Below are positions 1 to 9,179 of a stretch of 64,000 bases of DNA, in pieces. The position numbers were made by a program, and so were the translations under genes. Position 1 is the stretch's first letter; the number at the start of each line of letters is the position of its first letter. The stretch is from Acerihabitans sp015654925 (GTDB taxonomy: Bacteria > Pseudomonadota > Gammaproteobacteria > Enterobacterales > Enterobacteriaceae): NCBI RefSeq assembly GCF_047324175.1, contig NZ_CP178732.1, positions 372,001 to 436,000 on the forward strand, read 5' to 3'. The notes below the pieces were generated by a model, which did not search any database, was not told the origin of the DNA, and worked only from the letters and a program-made list of their open reading frames with translations.

Positions 1-1800
1 TTCCGCGTCGTCGCACAGCTTCAACAGCGTCTGGTGCATATCCATCTGGCCGGGTTCGTAGGTAATATCCAGCTTATCGGCGCGGTAATGGTGCTCTTCC
101 TGGGTGGTGAGCTGGGTAAAATCGGAATACAGCAGGATCGGCGATTTAAACGCCAGGCGGAACGCCTGGCCCTCGGCTTCGCAGAATACGTTCATTTCCC
201 GGCCGATACAGGTGGCCAGCGACATCACGTGAGCTTCGCGCAGTGAATCGATGGGCGGGTTGGTCACCTGGGCGAACTGCTGGCGGAAATAATCGTAAAT
301 CACCCGCGGGCGGCTCGACAGCACCGCAAAGGGGGTATCGTCGCCCATGGACCCGGTGGCTTCCTGGCCGTTTTCGCCTAACACCCGCAATATGGAATCC
401 AGCTCTTCGTTGGAGTAACCGAACTGCTTCTGATAGGTTTCCAGCAGGGTATCGTCCAGCTCGCGGTGGCCGACCTGATCGTCCGCCAGATCTTCAAACG
501 GCGTTAAGCGACGGACATTCTTCTCCATCCATTCTTTGTACGGATGACGGCTTTTCAGGTCGTTATCGGTTTCCGCCGAGTGCAGTATGCGCCCGTTGCG
601 GGTATCGATGACCATCAGTTCGCCCGGTCCGACGCGGCCCTTTTCCACCACTTCATCCGGCTGGTAATCCCAGATGCCCACTTCGGAGGCGCAGGTGATC
701 AGCTTGTCGGTGGTAATGACATAGCGGGCCGGGCGCAAACCGTTGCGATCGAGGTTGCAGGCGGCAAAACGGCCGTCGGACATCACCAGGCCGGCCGGGC
801 CGTCCCAGGGTTCCATATGCATGGAGTTAAAGTCGAAGAAGGCCCGCAGCTCCGGGTCCATGTTCGGGTTGTTTTGCCAGGCCGGCGGCACCAGCAAACG
901 CATGGCGCGGATCAAGTCCATGCCGCCGCTTAAAAACAGCTCCAGCATGTTATCCAGGGAACTGGAGTCGGAGCCGGTTTCGTTAACAAACGGCGCGGCA
1001 TCCTGCAAATCGGGAATCAGCGGCGTCTTTAATTTATAGGCGCGGGCGCGGGCCCACTGCCGGTTGCCGGTAATGGTGTTGATTTCGCCGTTATGGGCCA
1101 GGTAGCGGAACGGCTGGGCCAGCGGCCAGCGCGGCACGGTATTGGTGGAGAAGCGCTGGTGGAACAGGCAAATGGCCGACTCCAGCCGCAAATCCGCCAG
1201 ATCCAGATAAAAGCGCGGCAAATCCGCCGGCATGCACAGGCCTTTATAAATCGTCACCAGGTTGGAGAGGCTGCAAACATAGAAGCTGTCGTCCGCCACG
1301 CGTTTTTCGATACGGCGCCGCGCCACGTACAGGCGGCGTTCCATATCGCGCGGACGCCAGCCGGCCGGGGCGTTAACGAAGATTTGCTCGATGCGGGGCA
1401 GCGAGGAGAGCGCGATTTCACCCAATACATCCGCATTGATGGGAACTTCGCGCCAGCCGACGATCGACAGCGTTTCGTTTTGCAGTTCCTCTTCGACAAT
1501 CCGGCGGCTGGCGCGGGCTTCTTCTTCATCCTGGCTGAGGAAAATCATACCGACGGCGTAGTTCTTGGCCAGCCGCCAGCCGCGTTCCTGCGCCACCATG
1601 GTGAAGAAGCGATCCGGCTTTTGCAGCAGCAGGCCGCAGCCGTCTCCGGTCTTGCCGTCGGCGAGGATAGCGCCGCGATGCTGCATCCGGGCCAGCGCGT
1701 GGATAGCGGTGCGAACCACCTTATGACTGGGCTCGCCTTCTATATGGGCAATCAGGCCGAAGCCGCAGTTGTCCTTCTCTTGGGATTCATCGTACAACAT
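1..1800 (-). CDS. gltB: glutamate synthase large subunit (5' part, runs off the left edge)
   Basis: This is the N-terminal ~600 residues of the NADPH-dependent glutamate synthase alpha subunit, which transfers the amide nitrogen of glutamine to 2-oxoglutarate. Read on the minus strand it starts MLYDESQEKDNCGFG. The cysteine at residue 12 is the expected N-terminal nucleophile of the class II glutaminase domain, exposed after removal of a short propeptide. It continues with HKVVRTAIHALARMQHRGA, colinear with E. coli GltB. The start at 1800 is supported by a GGAGG about 8 bases upstream. The frame is open to base 1, so the synthase domain and gltD lie outside the window. It is divergent from yhcC. 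Family assignment is certain. Confidence 0.97.
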   Translation of the reverse strand, partial: MLYDESQEKDNCGFGLIAHIEGEPSHKVVRTAIHALARMQHRGAILADGKTGDGCGLLLQKPDRFFTMVAQERGWRLAKNYAVGMIFLSQDEEEARASRRIVEEELQNETLSIVGWREVPINADVLGEIALSSLPRIEQIFVNAPAGWRPRDMERRLYVARRRIEKRVADDSFYVCSLSNLVTIYKGLCMPADLPRFYLDLADLRLESAICLFHQRFSTNTVPRWPLAQPFRYLAHNGEINTITGNRQWARARAYKLKTPLIPDLQDAAPFVNETGSDSSSLDNMLELFLSGGMDLIRAMRLLVPPAWQNNPNMDPELRAFFDFNSMHMEPWDGPAGLVMSDGRFAACNLDRNGLRPARYVITTDKLITCASEVGIWDYQPDEVVEKGRVGPGELMVIDTRNGRILHSAETDNDLKSRHPYKEWMEKNVRRLTPFEDLADDQVGHRELDDTLLETYQKQFGYSNEELDSILRVLGENGQEATGSMGDDTPFAVLSSRPRVIYDYFRQQFAQVTNPPIDSLREAHVMSLATCIGREMNVFCEAEGQAFRLAFKSPILLYSDFTQLTTQEEHHYRADKLDITYEPGQMDMHQTLLKLCDDAE

Positions 1801-2475
1801 ATCATGGACCTCCCCAGGCTCCAGGTGACTCTCACAACCTCCGGCGAGAAGGCGTATCGGTATTGAGCGGCAGCGGGGTACTACTCCTGCTGTTCCACTC
1901 TCTCCGGGTTACCTTATCGTGGCGGTCTTACTTGATAAACGACTTGCTTTAAGAAGGAGTCTTCATAACTGCATAACTATGACGAGTCGTTGGCCCGTCC
2001 AGAATTCTTCCAGCGGCCTTCCAAATTAACGACAAACACCACGCAGGTCAAATCTCTCCGCCAAGCGTGTCGAAAGATACCTTATTATAAGTAGGTGATT
2101 GATTATTATTAAATTAATGACCTATTAACGGTGTTATACGCTGCCAAAGCATCCCCCGGCAATATGCGCTGTCTCACTATAGTGCAGCCTTGCTATCTCT
2201 GCACCATGCTAGTGCTCACGCCCACAATAGCAGGATGTGCTGGTTATCGCTATTTTTGCCCTTTATGTCACTGTTTTGACTGAACAGTGACAATATGAAT
2301 AATTTACCCGTTGGGAATAAGAATTATTAATCAACGGTTGGTGATTTTATTTTCATCCAACTTGCATAAATATGCGGTTGTCAGAGGGCCGGTCGCGAGC
2401 ATTGATCGATATCATCATCCCCAACGGCCGGATAAGGTAGCCTTTACGGCCTCGGCAGGCCAGGATAAACAGAAT
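1801..2475. promoter_or_regulatory. gltB-yhcC divergent regulatory region
   Basis: This 675-base region holds no convincing gene. It contains two tandem NtrC-like sites, 2170-2186 (TGTCTCA-CTA-TAGTGCA) and 2200-2216 (TGCACCA-TGC-TAGTGCT), whose centres lie 30 bp apart. It also contains a perfect inverted repeat at 2266-2292 with arms TGTCACTGTT and AACAGTGACA and a 7-base loop. I found no clear sigma-54 promoter towards either gene. Assigning the sites to NtrC is inference from the TGCACYA-N3-TGGTGCA consensus. Confidence 0.5.
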
Positions 2476-3405
2476 ATGCAGTTGCTCCAGGTAGTCAATA
2501 TGTTTGGCGGCGATCTCCTGCGCCGCTATGGGCAGAAAGTATTTAAACTCTCGCTGCATGGCGGGTTTAGCTGCCCTAACCGCGATGGAACCCTGGGGCG
2601 AGGCGGCTGTACGTTTTGCAATGTCGCCTCTTTTGCCGACGAACAGCGTCAATTCCAGAGCATCGGCGAACAGCTGGCCGGGCAGGCGGGCAGCGTCGAT
2701 CGGGCGAAACGTTATCTGGCCTATTTCCAGGCTTATACCAGTACTTATGCAGAAGTCGCGGTTTTGGATCGTCTCTATCGCGAAGCGCTGGCGCAGGCGG
2801 ATATCGTCGGGATCTGCGTGGGCACCCGGCCGGATTGCGCGCCGCCCGAAGTGCTGGAGCTGCTGGCCGGCTACCAGCGGCAGGGGTATGAAGTCTGGCT
2901 CGAACTGGGGCTGCAAACCGCGCAGGATAAAACCCTGCACCGCATTAACCGCGGCCATGATTTTGCCTGTTACCGGCAAACCGTCATGCGGGCGAGGCGA
3001 TTGGGCCTGCGCGTCTGTACCCATTTAATCGTCGGCCTGCCGGGCGAGACGGCGATCGACTGCCGATCCACCCTGGAGCAAGTGCTTACGGCGGGGGTGG
3101 ACGGCTTGAAGCTGCATCCGCTGCTGCTGGTGGACGGCAGCGTGATGGCGCGGGCATGGCGGGCGGGGCGGCTGGCGGAGCTGACCCTGGAAGGATACAC
3201 GGCTATCGCCGGTGAGATGATCCGCCATACGCCGCCGGAAATTGTCTTTCACCGCATTTGCGCCAGCGCGCGGCCGCCGACCCTGCTTGCCCCATTATGG
3301 TGCGCCAACCACTGGACCGGCATGAATGCCCTCTATAATAATCTGCGCACCGAGGGCGGCCAGGGCGCCGCGCTGGGGACGCCTTTCCAGCCGGCGGCGG
3401 GTTAG
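2476..3405 (+). CDS. yhcC: YhcC family radical SAM protein
   Basis: A 309-residue radical SAM protein, the same length as E. coli YhcC; its biochemical role is not established. Cysteines at residues 33, 45 and 48 (CPNRDG...GGCTFC) are the expected ligands of the [4Fe-4S] cluster that cleaves S-adenosylmethionine. The LELGLQTA and HLIVGLPGE strands of the radical SAM barrel follow. The frame is open further upstream, but the start at 2476 (MQLLQVVNMFGG) matches the family and has an AGGA upstream. It lies just upstream of arcB, as in E. coli. The upstream extension is probably untranslated leader. Confidence 0.93.
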   Translation: MQLLQVVNMFGGDLLRRYGQKVFKLSLHGGFSCPNRDGTLGRGGCTFCNVASFADEQRQFQSIGEQLAGQAGSVDRAKRYLAYFQAYTSTYAEVAVLDRLYREALAQADIVGICVGTRPDCAPPEVLELLAGYQRQGYEVWLELGLQTAQDKTLHRINRGHDFACYRQTVMRARRLGLRVCTHLIVGLPGETAIDCRSTLEQVLTAGVDGLKLHPLLLVDGSVMARAWRAGRLAELTLEGYTAIAGEMIRHTPPEIVFHRICASARPPTLLAPLWCANHWTGMNALYNNLRTEGGQGAALGTPFQPAAG

Positions 3406-3482
3406 TCGCGCCAACGCTGTCGCCCATTCAAAAGGTTTTTTTTACGGTATGATTGACGGTCTGGATATTCAAGGAAATCGCT

Positions 3483-5831
3483 ATGAAGCAAATCCGCCTG
3501 CTGGCGCAATATTATGTCGACCTGATGGTCAAGTTGGGGTTGGTCCGTTTTTCGCTGCTCCTGGCTTCGGCGCTGGTGGTGCTGGCGATGATCGTGCAAA
3601 TGGCCGTGACCATGCTGCTGCGCGGCGAGGTGGAAAGTATCGATGTGGTGCGCTCGATATTCTTTGGCCTGCTGATTACCCCCTGGGCGGTTTACTTCCT
3701 GTCGGTGGTGGTCGAACAACTGGAGGAGTCGCGCCAGCGGTTGGCCCGGCTGGTGGATAAGCTTGAGGAAATGCGCAACCGCGATTTGCAGCTTAACCAG
3801 CGGCTGCAGGACAATATCGGCCATTTAAACCAGGAGATCGCCGATCGCGAGAAGGCGGAAGATGCGCGCCAGCGCGCCATGGCCAAGCTTACCGAAGAGA
3901 TGGCGCGGCGCGAACAGGCCCAGGTGGAGCTGGAGCAGCAATCATCGCTGCTGCGCTCTTTTCTCGATGCCTCCCCCGACCTGGTCTATTACCGCAATGA
4001 AAACAAAGAATTCTCCGGCTGTAACCGGGCGATGGAACTGCTGGTGGGGAAAAGCGAGAAGCAGTTGGTCGGCCTGACGCCCAGGGACGTGTATGCGACG
4101 GATATCGCGGAAAAAGTCATCGAAACCGATGAAAAAGTGTTTCGCCATAATGTCTCGCTCACCTATGAGCAGTGGCTGGTTTACCCGGACGGACGGAAAT
4201 CCTGTTTTGAACTGCGCAAGGTGCCTTTTTACGATCGGATGGGCAAGCGGCACGGGCTAATGGGGTTTGGCCGCGATATAACCGAGCGTAAGCGCTACCA
4301 GGACGCGCTGGAGAACGCCAGCAGGGAGAAGACCACCTTTATTTCAACCATCAGCCATGAGCTGCGTACGCCGCTTAACGGCATCGTCGGCCTGAGCCGT
4401 ATCCTGCTCGACACCCATCTGGATAAAGAGCAGCTCAATTACCTGAAAACCATTCACGTCAGCGCCATCACCTTGGGTAATATTTTTAACGATATTATCG
4501 AAATGGATAAGCTGGAACGCCGCAAAGTCCAATTGGATAACCAGCCGATGGATTTCACCGCCTTCCTGACGGATTTGGAAAACCTCTCCGGCCTGCTGGC
4601 GCAGCCCAAGGGGTTGAAGCTGGTCATGGAGCCGGAAGAGGCATTGCCGCGCAATATCGTCGCCGACGGCACCCGTTTACGCCAAATTCTCTGGAACCTG
4701 ATTGGCAATGCGGTGAAGTTTACCCAGCGGGGCGAAATTATCATTCGCATCCGCCGCGGAGCGGGCGATTTGCTGTGCTTCGACGTGCAGGACTCCGGTA
4801 TTGGCATTCCCGACGACGAGCAGGACAAGATTTTCGCCATGTACTATCAGGTTAAAGATCGGCAAGGGGGCAAACCAGCGACCGGCACCGGTATCGGCCT
4901 GGCGGTGTCAAAACGGCTGGCGCAGGCCATGGGCGGCGATATCCAGGTGAAGAGCCGGCCGGGGGAAGGTTCCTGCTTTACGCTGTCCGTGATGGCCCCG
5001 GAGGGGCTGGCCGCCGCGGAGGACGAGGAAGAAGACATGCCGCTGCCGGCGCTCAACGTGCTGCTGGTGGAGGATATCGAGCTGAACGTGGTGGTGGCGC
5101 GCTCGGTGTTGGAAAAGCTGGGCAGCAGCGTGGATGTGGCGATGAACGGCCGCGATGCGCTGGCGATGTTCGATCCCGATGAATACGATCTGGTGCTATT
5201 GGATATCCAGTTGCCGGATATGACCGGCCTGGATATTTCGCGGGAATTGCGCAAGCGTTATCAGGGGCAGCAGTTGCCGCCGCTGATTGCCCTGACCGCC
5301 AATGTCCTTAAAAATAAGCAGGAGTATCTGGACGCCGGCATGGATGATGTGCTGAGCAAGCCGCTGGCGGTGTCGGCCCTGACCGGCATTATCCAGAAAT
5401 ATTGGGACCGGCCGGACGATGGGCCGGAGGGCAATGGCGATGATGCCGCGCCTGTCCCGGCTACTCAGGCGATCCTCGATACCGCGATGCTGGAGCAATA
5501 TATGGAGTTGGTCGGGCCGTCGCTGATCCATCAAGGCCTGGCGATGTTCGAGAAGATGATGCCGGGGTACATGGCGATTCTGTCGTCCAATATGACCGCC
5601 CGCGATCGCCATGGCATCACCGAAGAGGGGCATAAGATCAAGGGTGCCGCCGGTTCCATCGGGCTGGTGCATTTACAGCAGTTGGCGCAACAGATTCAGT
5701 CGCCCGATTTGCCGGCCTGGTGGGATAACGTTCAGGAGTGGGTGGATGAGTTGGGTCACGAATGGCGCAATGACGTGCAAACGCTGCGGGATTGGGTGGA
5801 GCAGGCTGAAACAAAAAAGGGAAAAAAATGA
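3483..5831 (+). CDS. arcB: aerobic respiration control sensor kinase ArcB
   Basis: A 782-residue tripartite hybrid histidine kinase that reports quinone redox state to the response regulator ArcA. Two N-terminal membrane segments (about 20-45 and 57-78) are followed by a coiled coil and a PAS domain (about 155-280). The transmitter carries His292 in SHELRTPLNG, with the N and G boxes of the ATPase (NLIGNAVKF, DSGIGIP, GTGIGLA). The receiver has the phosphoacceptor Asp574 in LVLLDIQLPD, and the C-terminal HPt domain has His717 in EGHKIKGAAGS. All three relay residues are present, so the phosphorelay should work. The start at 3483 has AAGGA upstream and matches E. coli (778 residues). Residues 420-435 of the linker after the PAS domain differ more from E. 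coli than the rest. Confidence 0.98.
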   Translation: MKQIRLLAQYYVDLMVKLGLVRFSLLLASALVVLAMIVQMAVTMLLRGEVESIDVVRSIFFGLLITPWAVYFLSVVVEQLEESRQRLARLVDKLEEMRNRDLQLNQRLQDNIGHLNQEIADREKAEDARQRAMAKLTEEMARREQAQVELEQQSSLLRSFLDASPDLVYYRNENKEFSGCNRAMELLVGKSEKQLVGLTPRDVYATDIAEKVIETDEKVFRHNVSLTYEQWLVYPDGRKSCFELRKVPFYDRMGKRHGLMGFGRDITERKRYQDALENASREKTTFISTISHELRTPLNGIVGLSRILLDTHLDKEQLNYLKTIHVSAITLGNIFNDIIEMDKLERRKVQLDNQPMDFTAFLTDLENLSGLLAQPKGLKLVMEPEEALPRNIVADGTRLRQILWNLIGNAVKFTQRGEIIIRIRRGAGDLLCFDVQDSGIGIPDDEQDKIFAMYYQVKDRQGGKPATGTGIGLAVSKRLAQAMGGDIQVKSRPGEGSCFTLSVMAPEGLAAAEDEEEDMPLPALNVLLVEDIELNVVVARSVLEKLGSSVDVAMNGRDALAMFDPDEYDLVLLDIQLPDMTGLDISRELRKRYQGQQLPPLIALTANVLKNKQEYLDAGMDDVLSKPLAVSALTGIIQKYWDRPDDGPEGNGDDAAPVPATQAILDTAMLEQYMELVGPSLIHQGLAMFEKMMPGYMAILSSNMTARDRHGITEEGHKIKGAAGSIGLVHLQQLAQQIQSPDLPAWWDNVQEWVDELGHEWRNDVQTLRDWVEQAETKKGKK

Positions 5832-6061
5832 CCCCGACCTAAGCCGGGGTGCGCGAAGATTGCGCCAACACCAGGGAAATCGATACTCGCCGTTAATTAT
5901 GTGGCGTTTTGGTTGGCAAGGTAAAAAAATTCAGTAAACGTTATTTAACAACATAGCAAAAGAACACAGTAATGTTACAAGAACCATTAAAATTTGGGAT
6001 GTAGAATAGACTTTGTCAATAGAAATAACATTTTCACCGGCGTGAGTTGAGAGGGGAATTT

Positions 6062-6715
6062 ATGAAACGTGTTGGCGTCGTTTTGAGTGGATGCGGGGTA
6101 AATGACGGCAGTGAAATTCACGAAGCGGTGCTGACGCTGCTGGCGTTGGACCGGGCCGGGGTCGAGGCGGTTTGTTTTGCGCCTGATAAATTGCAATCCC
6201 ATGTTATTAATCATTTTTCCGGCGATGAGATGAACGAGCAACGCAACGTGTTGGTGGAGTCCGCGCGTATTGCCCGCGGTCATATCCGACCGCTGTCCGA
6301 GGCGCGGGCCGACGATCTGGATGCATTGATCGTGCCCGGGGGTTTTGGCGCCGTCAGGAATCTGAGCGACCTGGACGTCAGGGGCGAAGAGGGCGAAGTG
6401 GATGCCGATTTGCGGCGTTTGACCCAGGCAATACATAAGCAATCTAAAGCTATTGGGTTCATTTGCATCGCGCCGGCGTTATTGCCAAAGCTTATCGATA
6501 CGCCGCTGCGCTTGACCATCGGTACCGATGGGGATGCGGCTGAATTGGTCGAAAATATGGGCGGGATTCATGTGACGTGTCCGGTGGACGATATTGTGGT
6601 TGATGCCGAAAATAAGGTGATTACCACGCCGGGTTATATGCTGGCGACCTCCATTACCGAGGCGGCGAAAGGTATCGATAAGTTGGTGGCCCGGGTGCTG
6701 GACTTTACCCAATGA
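6062..6715 (+). CDS. elbB: ElbB isoprenoid biosynthesis-associated protein / glyoxalase (DJ-1/PfpI superfamily)
   Basis: A 217-residue DJ-1/PfpI-like protein, the same length as E. coli ElbB, which has been reported to have glyoxalase activity. Features include the N-terminal strand VGVVLSGCGVNDGSEIHEA, the nucleophile-elbow segment GFICIAPALLP with the conserved cysteine, and the PGGFGA loop. The start at 6062 follows GAGGGGAATTT. The stop overlaps the mtgA start by four bases (ATGA), so the two genes are very probably co-translated, as in E. coli. Confidence 0.95.
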   Translation: MKRVGVVLSGCGVNDGSEIHEAVLTLLALDRAGVEAVCFAPDKLQSHVINHFSGDEMNEQRNVLVESARIARGHIRPLSEARADDLDALIVPGGFGAVRNLSDLDVRGEEGEVDADLRRLTQAIHKQSKAIGFICIAPALLPKLIDTPLRLTIGTDGDAAELVENMGGIHVTCPVDDIVVDAENKVITTPGYMLATSITEAAKGIDKLVARVLDFTQ

Positions 6716-7443
6716 GGGGAAGGCAAGGCGCCAGGGGGCGGGTTATCAGGGGGGCGAAGTGGCTGCTGGCCGGCGCCGGGATTATTCTCGGCGTCTGGCT
6801 GGCGGCGGTGATCCTGTTTGCGTTTTTGCCGGTGCCGTTTTCGGCGGTTATGATGGAGCGCCAGGCGAGCGCCTGGCTGCATGGGGACTTTAGTTATGTC
6901 GCCCATTCCGACTGGGTGGCTATGGATGAGATTTCCCCGCATATGGCGTTGGCGGTGATTGCGGCCGAGGATCAGAAGTTTCCGACGCATTGGGGGTTTG
7001 ATATTGACGCCATCCAGGCCGCGGCGGCGCATAACGAGCGCAGCCAGCGGATGCGCGGCGCGTCCACTATTTCGCAGCAGACGGCGAAGAATTTACTGTT
7101 GTGGAATGGCCGCAGTTGGACGCGCAAGGGGCTGGAGGCCGGCATTACCCTGGCGATGGAGGGGATCTGGACCAAGCGGCGTATTTTGACGGTGTATTTA
7201 AATATCGCCGAGTTCGGCGCGGGTACGTTTGGGGTGGAGGCCGCGGCGCGGCGTTATTTCCATAAGCCCGCGGCCCGCTTGACGCCGTCCGAGGCGGCGC
7301 TGCTGGCGGCGGTGTTGCCTAATCCTTTGCTGTTTCGCGCGGATGCGCCTTCCCGTTATGTGCAGATGCGCCAGCAGTGGATTTTGCGGCAGATGCGGCA
7401 GATGGGCGGGGAGGCGTATTTGCGGGCCAATCGGTTGCATTAA
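6712..7443 (+). CDS. mtgA: monofunctional biosynthetic peptidoglycan transglycosylase
   Basis: A 243-residue family GT51 glycosyltransferase that polymerises lipid II into glycan strands. A single N-terminal membrane anchor (about 16-38) is followed by the catalytic motif AAEDQKFPTHWGFD, which carries the catalytic glutamate. GASTISQQTAKNLLLW and the second glutamate region KRRILTVYLNIAEFG come next. Length matches E. coli MtgA (242). It overlaps elbB by four bases. The tandem repeat array begins directly after its stop codon and separates it from the convergent dolP gene. Confidence 0.96.
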   Translation: MRGRQGARGRVIRGAKWLLAGAGIILGVWLAAVILFAFLPVPFSAVMMERQASAWLHGDFSYVAHSDWVAMDEISPHMALAVIAAEDQKFPTHWGFDIDAIQAAAAHNERSQRMRGASTISQQTAKNLLLWNGRSWTRKGLEAGITLAMEGIWTKRRILTVYLNIAEFGAGTFGVEAAARRYFHKPAARLTPSEAALLAAVLPNPLLFRADAPSRYVQMRQQWILRQMRQMGGEAYLRANRLH

Positions 7444-7449
7444 GGGACG

Positions 7450-7925
7450 CGCCCCTAGGCACGGTCTCCCTTTAACCGGCTCGCCGCGGGTGCGGTGATT
7501 GCGGGCATACCGCACCTAGGGGCGCTCTGGCGGGCAGGAAAACCATGCCCGCTTCGACCCCTAGGCACGGTCTCCCTTTAACCGGCTCGCCGCGGGTGCG
7601 GTGATTGCGGGCATACCGCACCTAGGGGCGCTCTGGCGGGCAGGAAAACCATGCCCGCTTCGACCCCTAGGCACGGTCTCCCTTCAACCTGGCTCGCCGC
7701 GGGTGCGGTGATTGCGGGCATACCGCACCTAGGGGCGCTCTGGCGGGCAGGAAAACCATGCCCGCTTCGACCCCTAGGCACGGTCTCCCTTTAACCGGCT
7801 CGCCGCGGGTGCGGTGATTGCGGGCATACCGCACCTAGGGGCGCTCTGGCGGGCAGGAAAACCATGCCCGCTTCGACCCCTAGGCACGGTCTCCCTTTAA
7901 CCTGGCTCGCCGCGGGTGCGGTGAT
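7450..7925. repeat. tandem array of a 106-107 bp palindromic repeat
   Basis: The unit CCCCTAGGCACGG... begins at 7452, 7558, 7664, 7771 and 7877, so the period is 106, 106, 107 and 106. There are four full copies and a final copy that breaks off near 7925. Copies are nearly identical; the third carries one extra base (CTTCAACCTGG for CTTTAACCGG). Each unit holds nested inverted repeats: GCGCCCCTAGG with CCTAGGGGCGC, GGTGCGGT with ACCGCACC, and GGCGGGCA with TGCCCG. The array fills the gap between the convergent mtgA and dolP. A diverged single unit lies at 59633-59752. There is no coding potential I would trust and no spacer, so it is not a CRISPR. Confidence 0.95.
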
Positions 7926-7966
7926 AGCTGTGGTGGTCCCCGCCGGTGGCGGCGGGGCGGGGGAGA

Positions 7967-8542
7967 TTATTGTAGGTAGGTGAAGGCGGTGGTGACGTGT
8001 TTTACGCCGCTGACCTGGCTGGCGATTTCCGCTGCCGATTTGCCTTCCGCGTTGGTTACCAATCCCAGTAAAAAGACTTCGCCATTTTCCGTGGTGACTT
8101 TGACATTGGATGATTTCACCGAGTCGCTGGCCAGGAGCTGGGAGCGGATTTTGGTGGTGATCCAGGTATCCACGGAGGCGCGCCCCAGGGTGACCGGCTG
8201 GCCCTGGCGGATTTCGTTATAGACTTCCGTGGCGCCGTCCACGCCCATTACAATCTGTTTGGCCCGGTTGGAGAGTTCGGTGGTCGGGGATTGCCCGGTT
8301 AACAGCACTTTGCCCTGGTAGGCGGTGGCCACTATCCGGGTTTCTTTCTTGATTTGCTCATCTTTGGACAATGCGTTGGCTACGCGGGCTTCGAGCGTGC
8401 CGTCGTCGACCTGGGTGCCGACCGTTCGCGGGTCGGTGGCGGTTTTGGTCGCCACCGCGGCGCTGCCGACCACTACCGCACCGACGCATCCCTGGAGTAG
8501 CAGGGCGGTGAATAGCAGTACAAATGGGAAACGAACCTTCAT
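7967..8542 (-). CDS. dolP: outer-membrane BON-domain lipoprotein DolP
   Basis: A 191-residue lipoprotein (formerly YraP) that supports outer-membrane integrity and localises at the division site in E. coli. The signal peptide MKVRFPFVLLFTALLLQGC ends in a lipobox with the lipidated Cys19. Two BON domains follow (about 48-115 and 125-191), each with the family's central glycine pattern (TAYQGKVLLTG, TTENGEVFLLG). It is the last gene of the leftward lpoA-yraN-diaA-dolP cluster and starts nine bases after diaA stops, so it is probably co-transcribed. In E. coli this gene also has a sigma-E promoter; I could not confirm one here. Confidence 0.96.
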   Translation of the reverse strand: MKVRFPFVLLFTALLLQGCVGAVVVGSAAVATKTATDPRTVGTQVDDGTLEARVANALSKDEQIKKETRIVATAYQGKVLLTGQSPTTELSNRAKQIVMGVDGATEVYNEIRQGQPVTLGRASVDTWITTKIRSQLLASDSVKSSNVKVTTENGEVFLLGLVTNAEGKSAAEIASQVSGVKHVTTAFTYLQ

Positions 8543-8551
8543 TTGAGCTCC

Positions 8552-9142
8552 TTAGTCGTCCTGGTGAGGAAACAATGAATTATCAATAAGATCGCATAAG
8601 CAATTTACCGTCAGCATGTGCATTTCCTGTATGCGGGCGCTGCGATGGGAAGGAATTCGGATTTCGACGTCCTGTTGGCCGAGCAGCCCGGCCAGTTCCC
8701 CGCCATCGTAACCGGTCAGGGCAATAATGGTCATATCCCGGGTCACGGCGGCTTCGACCGCCTTCACGATATCACGGCTGTTGCCCCGGGTGGAGATGGC
8801 GAGCAGAATATCGCCGGCCTGGCCCAGTGCGCGCACCTGCTTGGCGTAGATTTCCTGATGCAGCCGATCGTTGGCGATGGCGGTGAGCACCACGCTGTCG
8901 GCGTTTAATGCCACGGCCGGCAGGCTGGGCCGTTCGGTTTCGTAACGGTTAATCATGCTGGCGGCAAAGTGTTGAGCGTTGGCGGCGGAAGTACCGTTGC
9001 CGCAGCATAAGATTTTATTGCCATTGAGCAAGGCCTGCACCAAGGCCGTAGCGGCTCGCGATATCGCGTCGGGTAGCGCTTCCGCCGCGGCGATTTGGGT
9101 TTGGATGCTCTCTGTGAAACAGCCTTTTATTCTTTCCAGCAC
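8552..9142 (-). CDS. diaA: DnaA initiator-associating protein DiaA (SIS domain)
   Basis: A 196-residue SIS (sugar isomerase) domain protein, the length of E. coli DiaA, which binds DnaA as a tetramer and promotes timely replication initiation at oriC. The phosphosugar-binding fold shows in ILCCGNGTSAANAQHFAASM and GDILLAISTRGNSRDIVKAVEAA. The C-terminal segment resembles the phosphoheptose isomerase GmhA, a paralogue. The neighbourhood (yraN upstream, dolP downstream) identifies it as DiaA rather than GmhA. Confidence 0.95.
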   Translation of the reverse strand: MLERIKGCFTESIQTQIAAAEALPDAISRAATALVQALLNGNKILCCGNGTSAANAQHFAASMINRYETERPSLPAVALNADSVVLTAIANDRLHQEIYAKQVRALGQAGDILLAISTRGNSRDIVKAVEAAVTRDMTIIALTGYDGGELAGLLGQQDVEIRIPSHRSARIQEMHMLTVNCLCDLIDNSLFPHQDD

Positions 9143-9179
9143 GGTAATTAAGCCTAATAGGTTATAAATGGATTAGCAG

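Noticed and set aside
1093..1866. 257-codon plus-strand frame
   Set aside because: It lies opposite gltB, whose conserved protein sequence is continuous on the minus strand.
5830..5849. Terminator after arcB
   Set aside because: ACCCCG...CGGGGT could pair, but the stem is only six bases and no T run follows.
7578..7781. 67-codon minus-strand frame in the repeat array
   Set aside because: It is only the translation of the palindromic repeat and repeats its own sequence; no start site or homology.
7450..7925. CRISPR array
   Set aside because: Copies are contiguous, 106-107 bp long and have no unique spacers; no cas genes are nearby.
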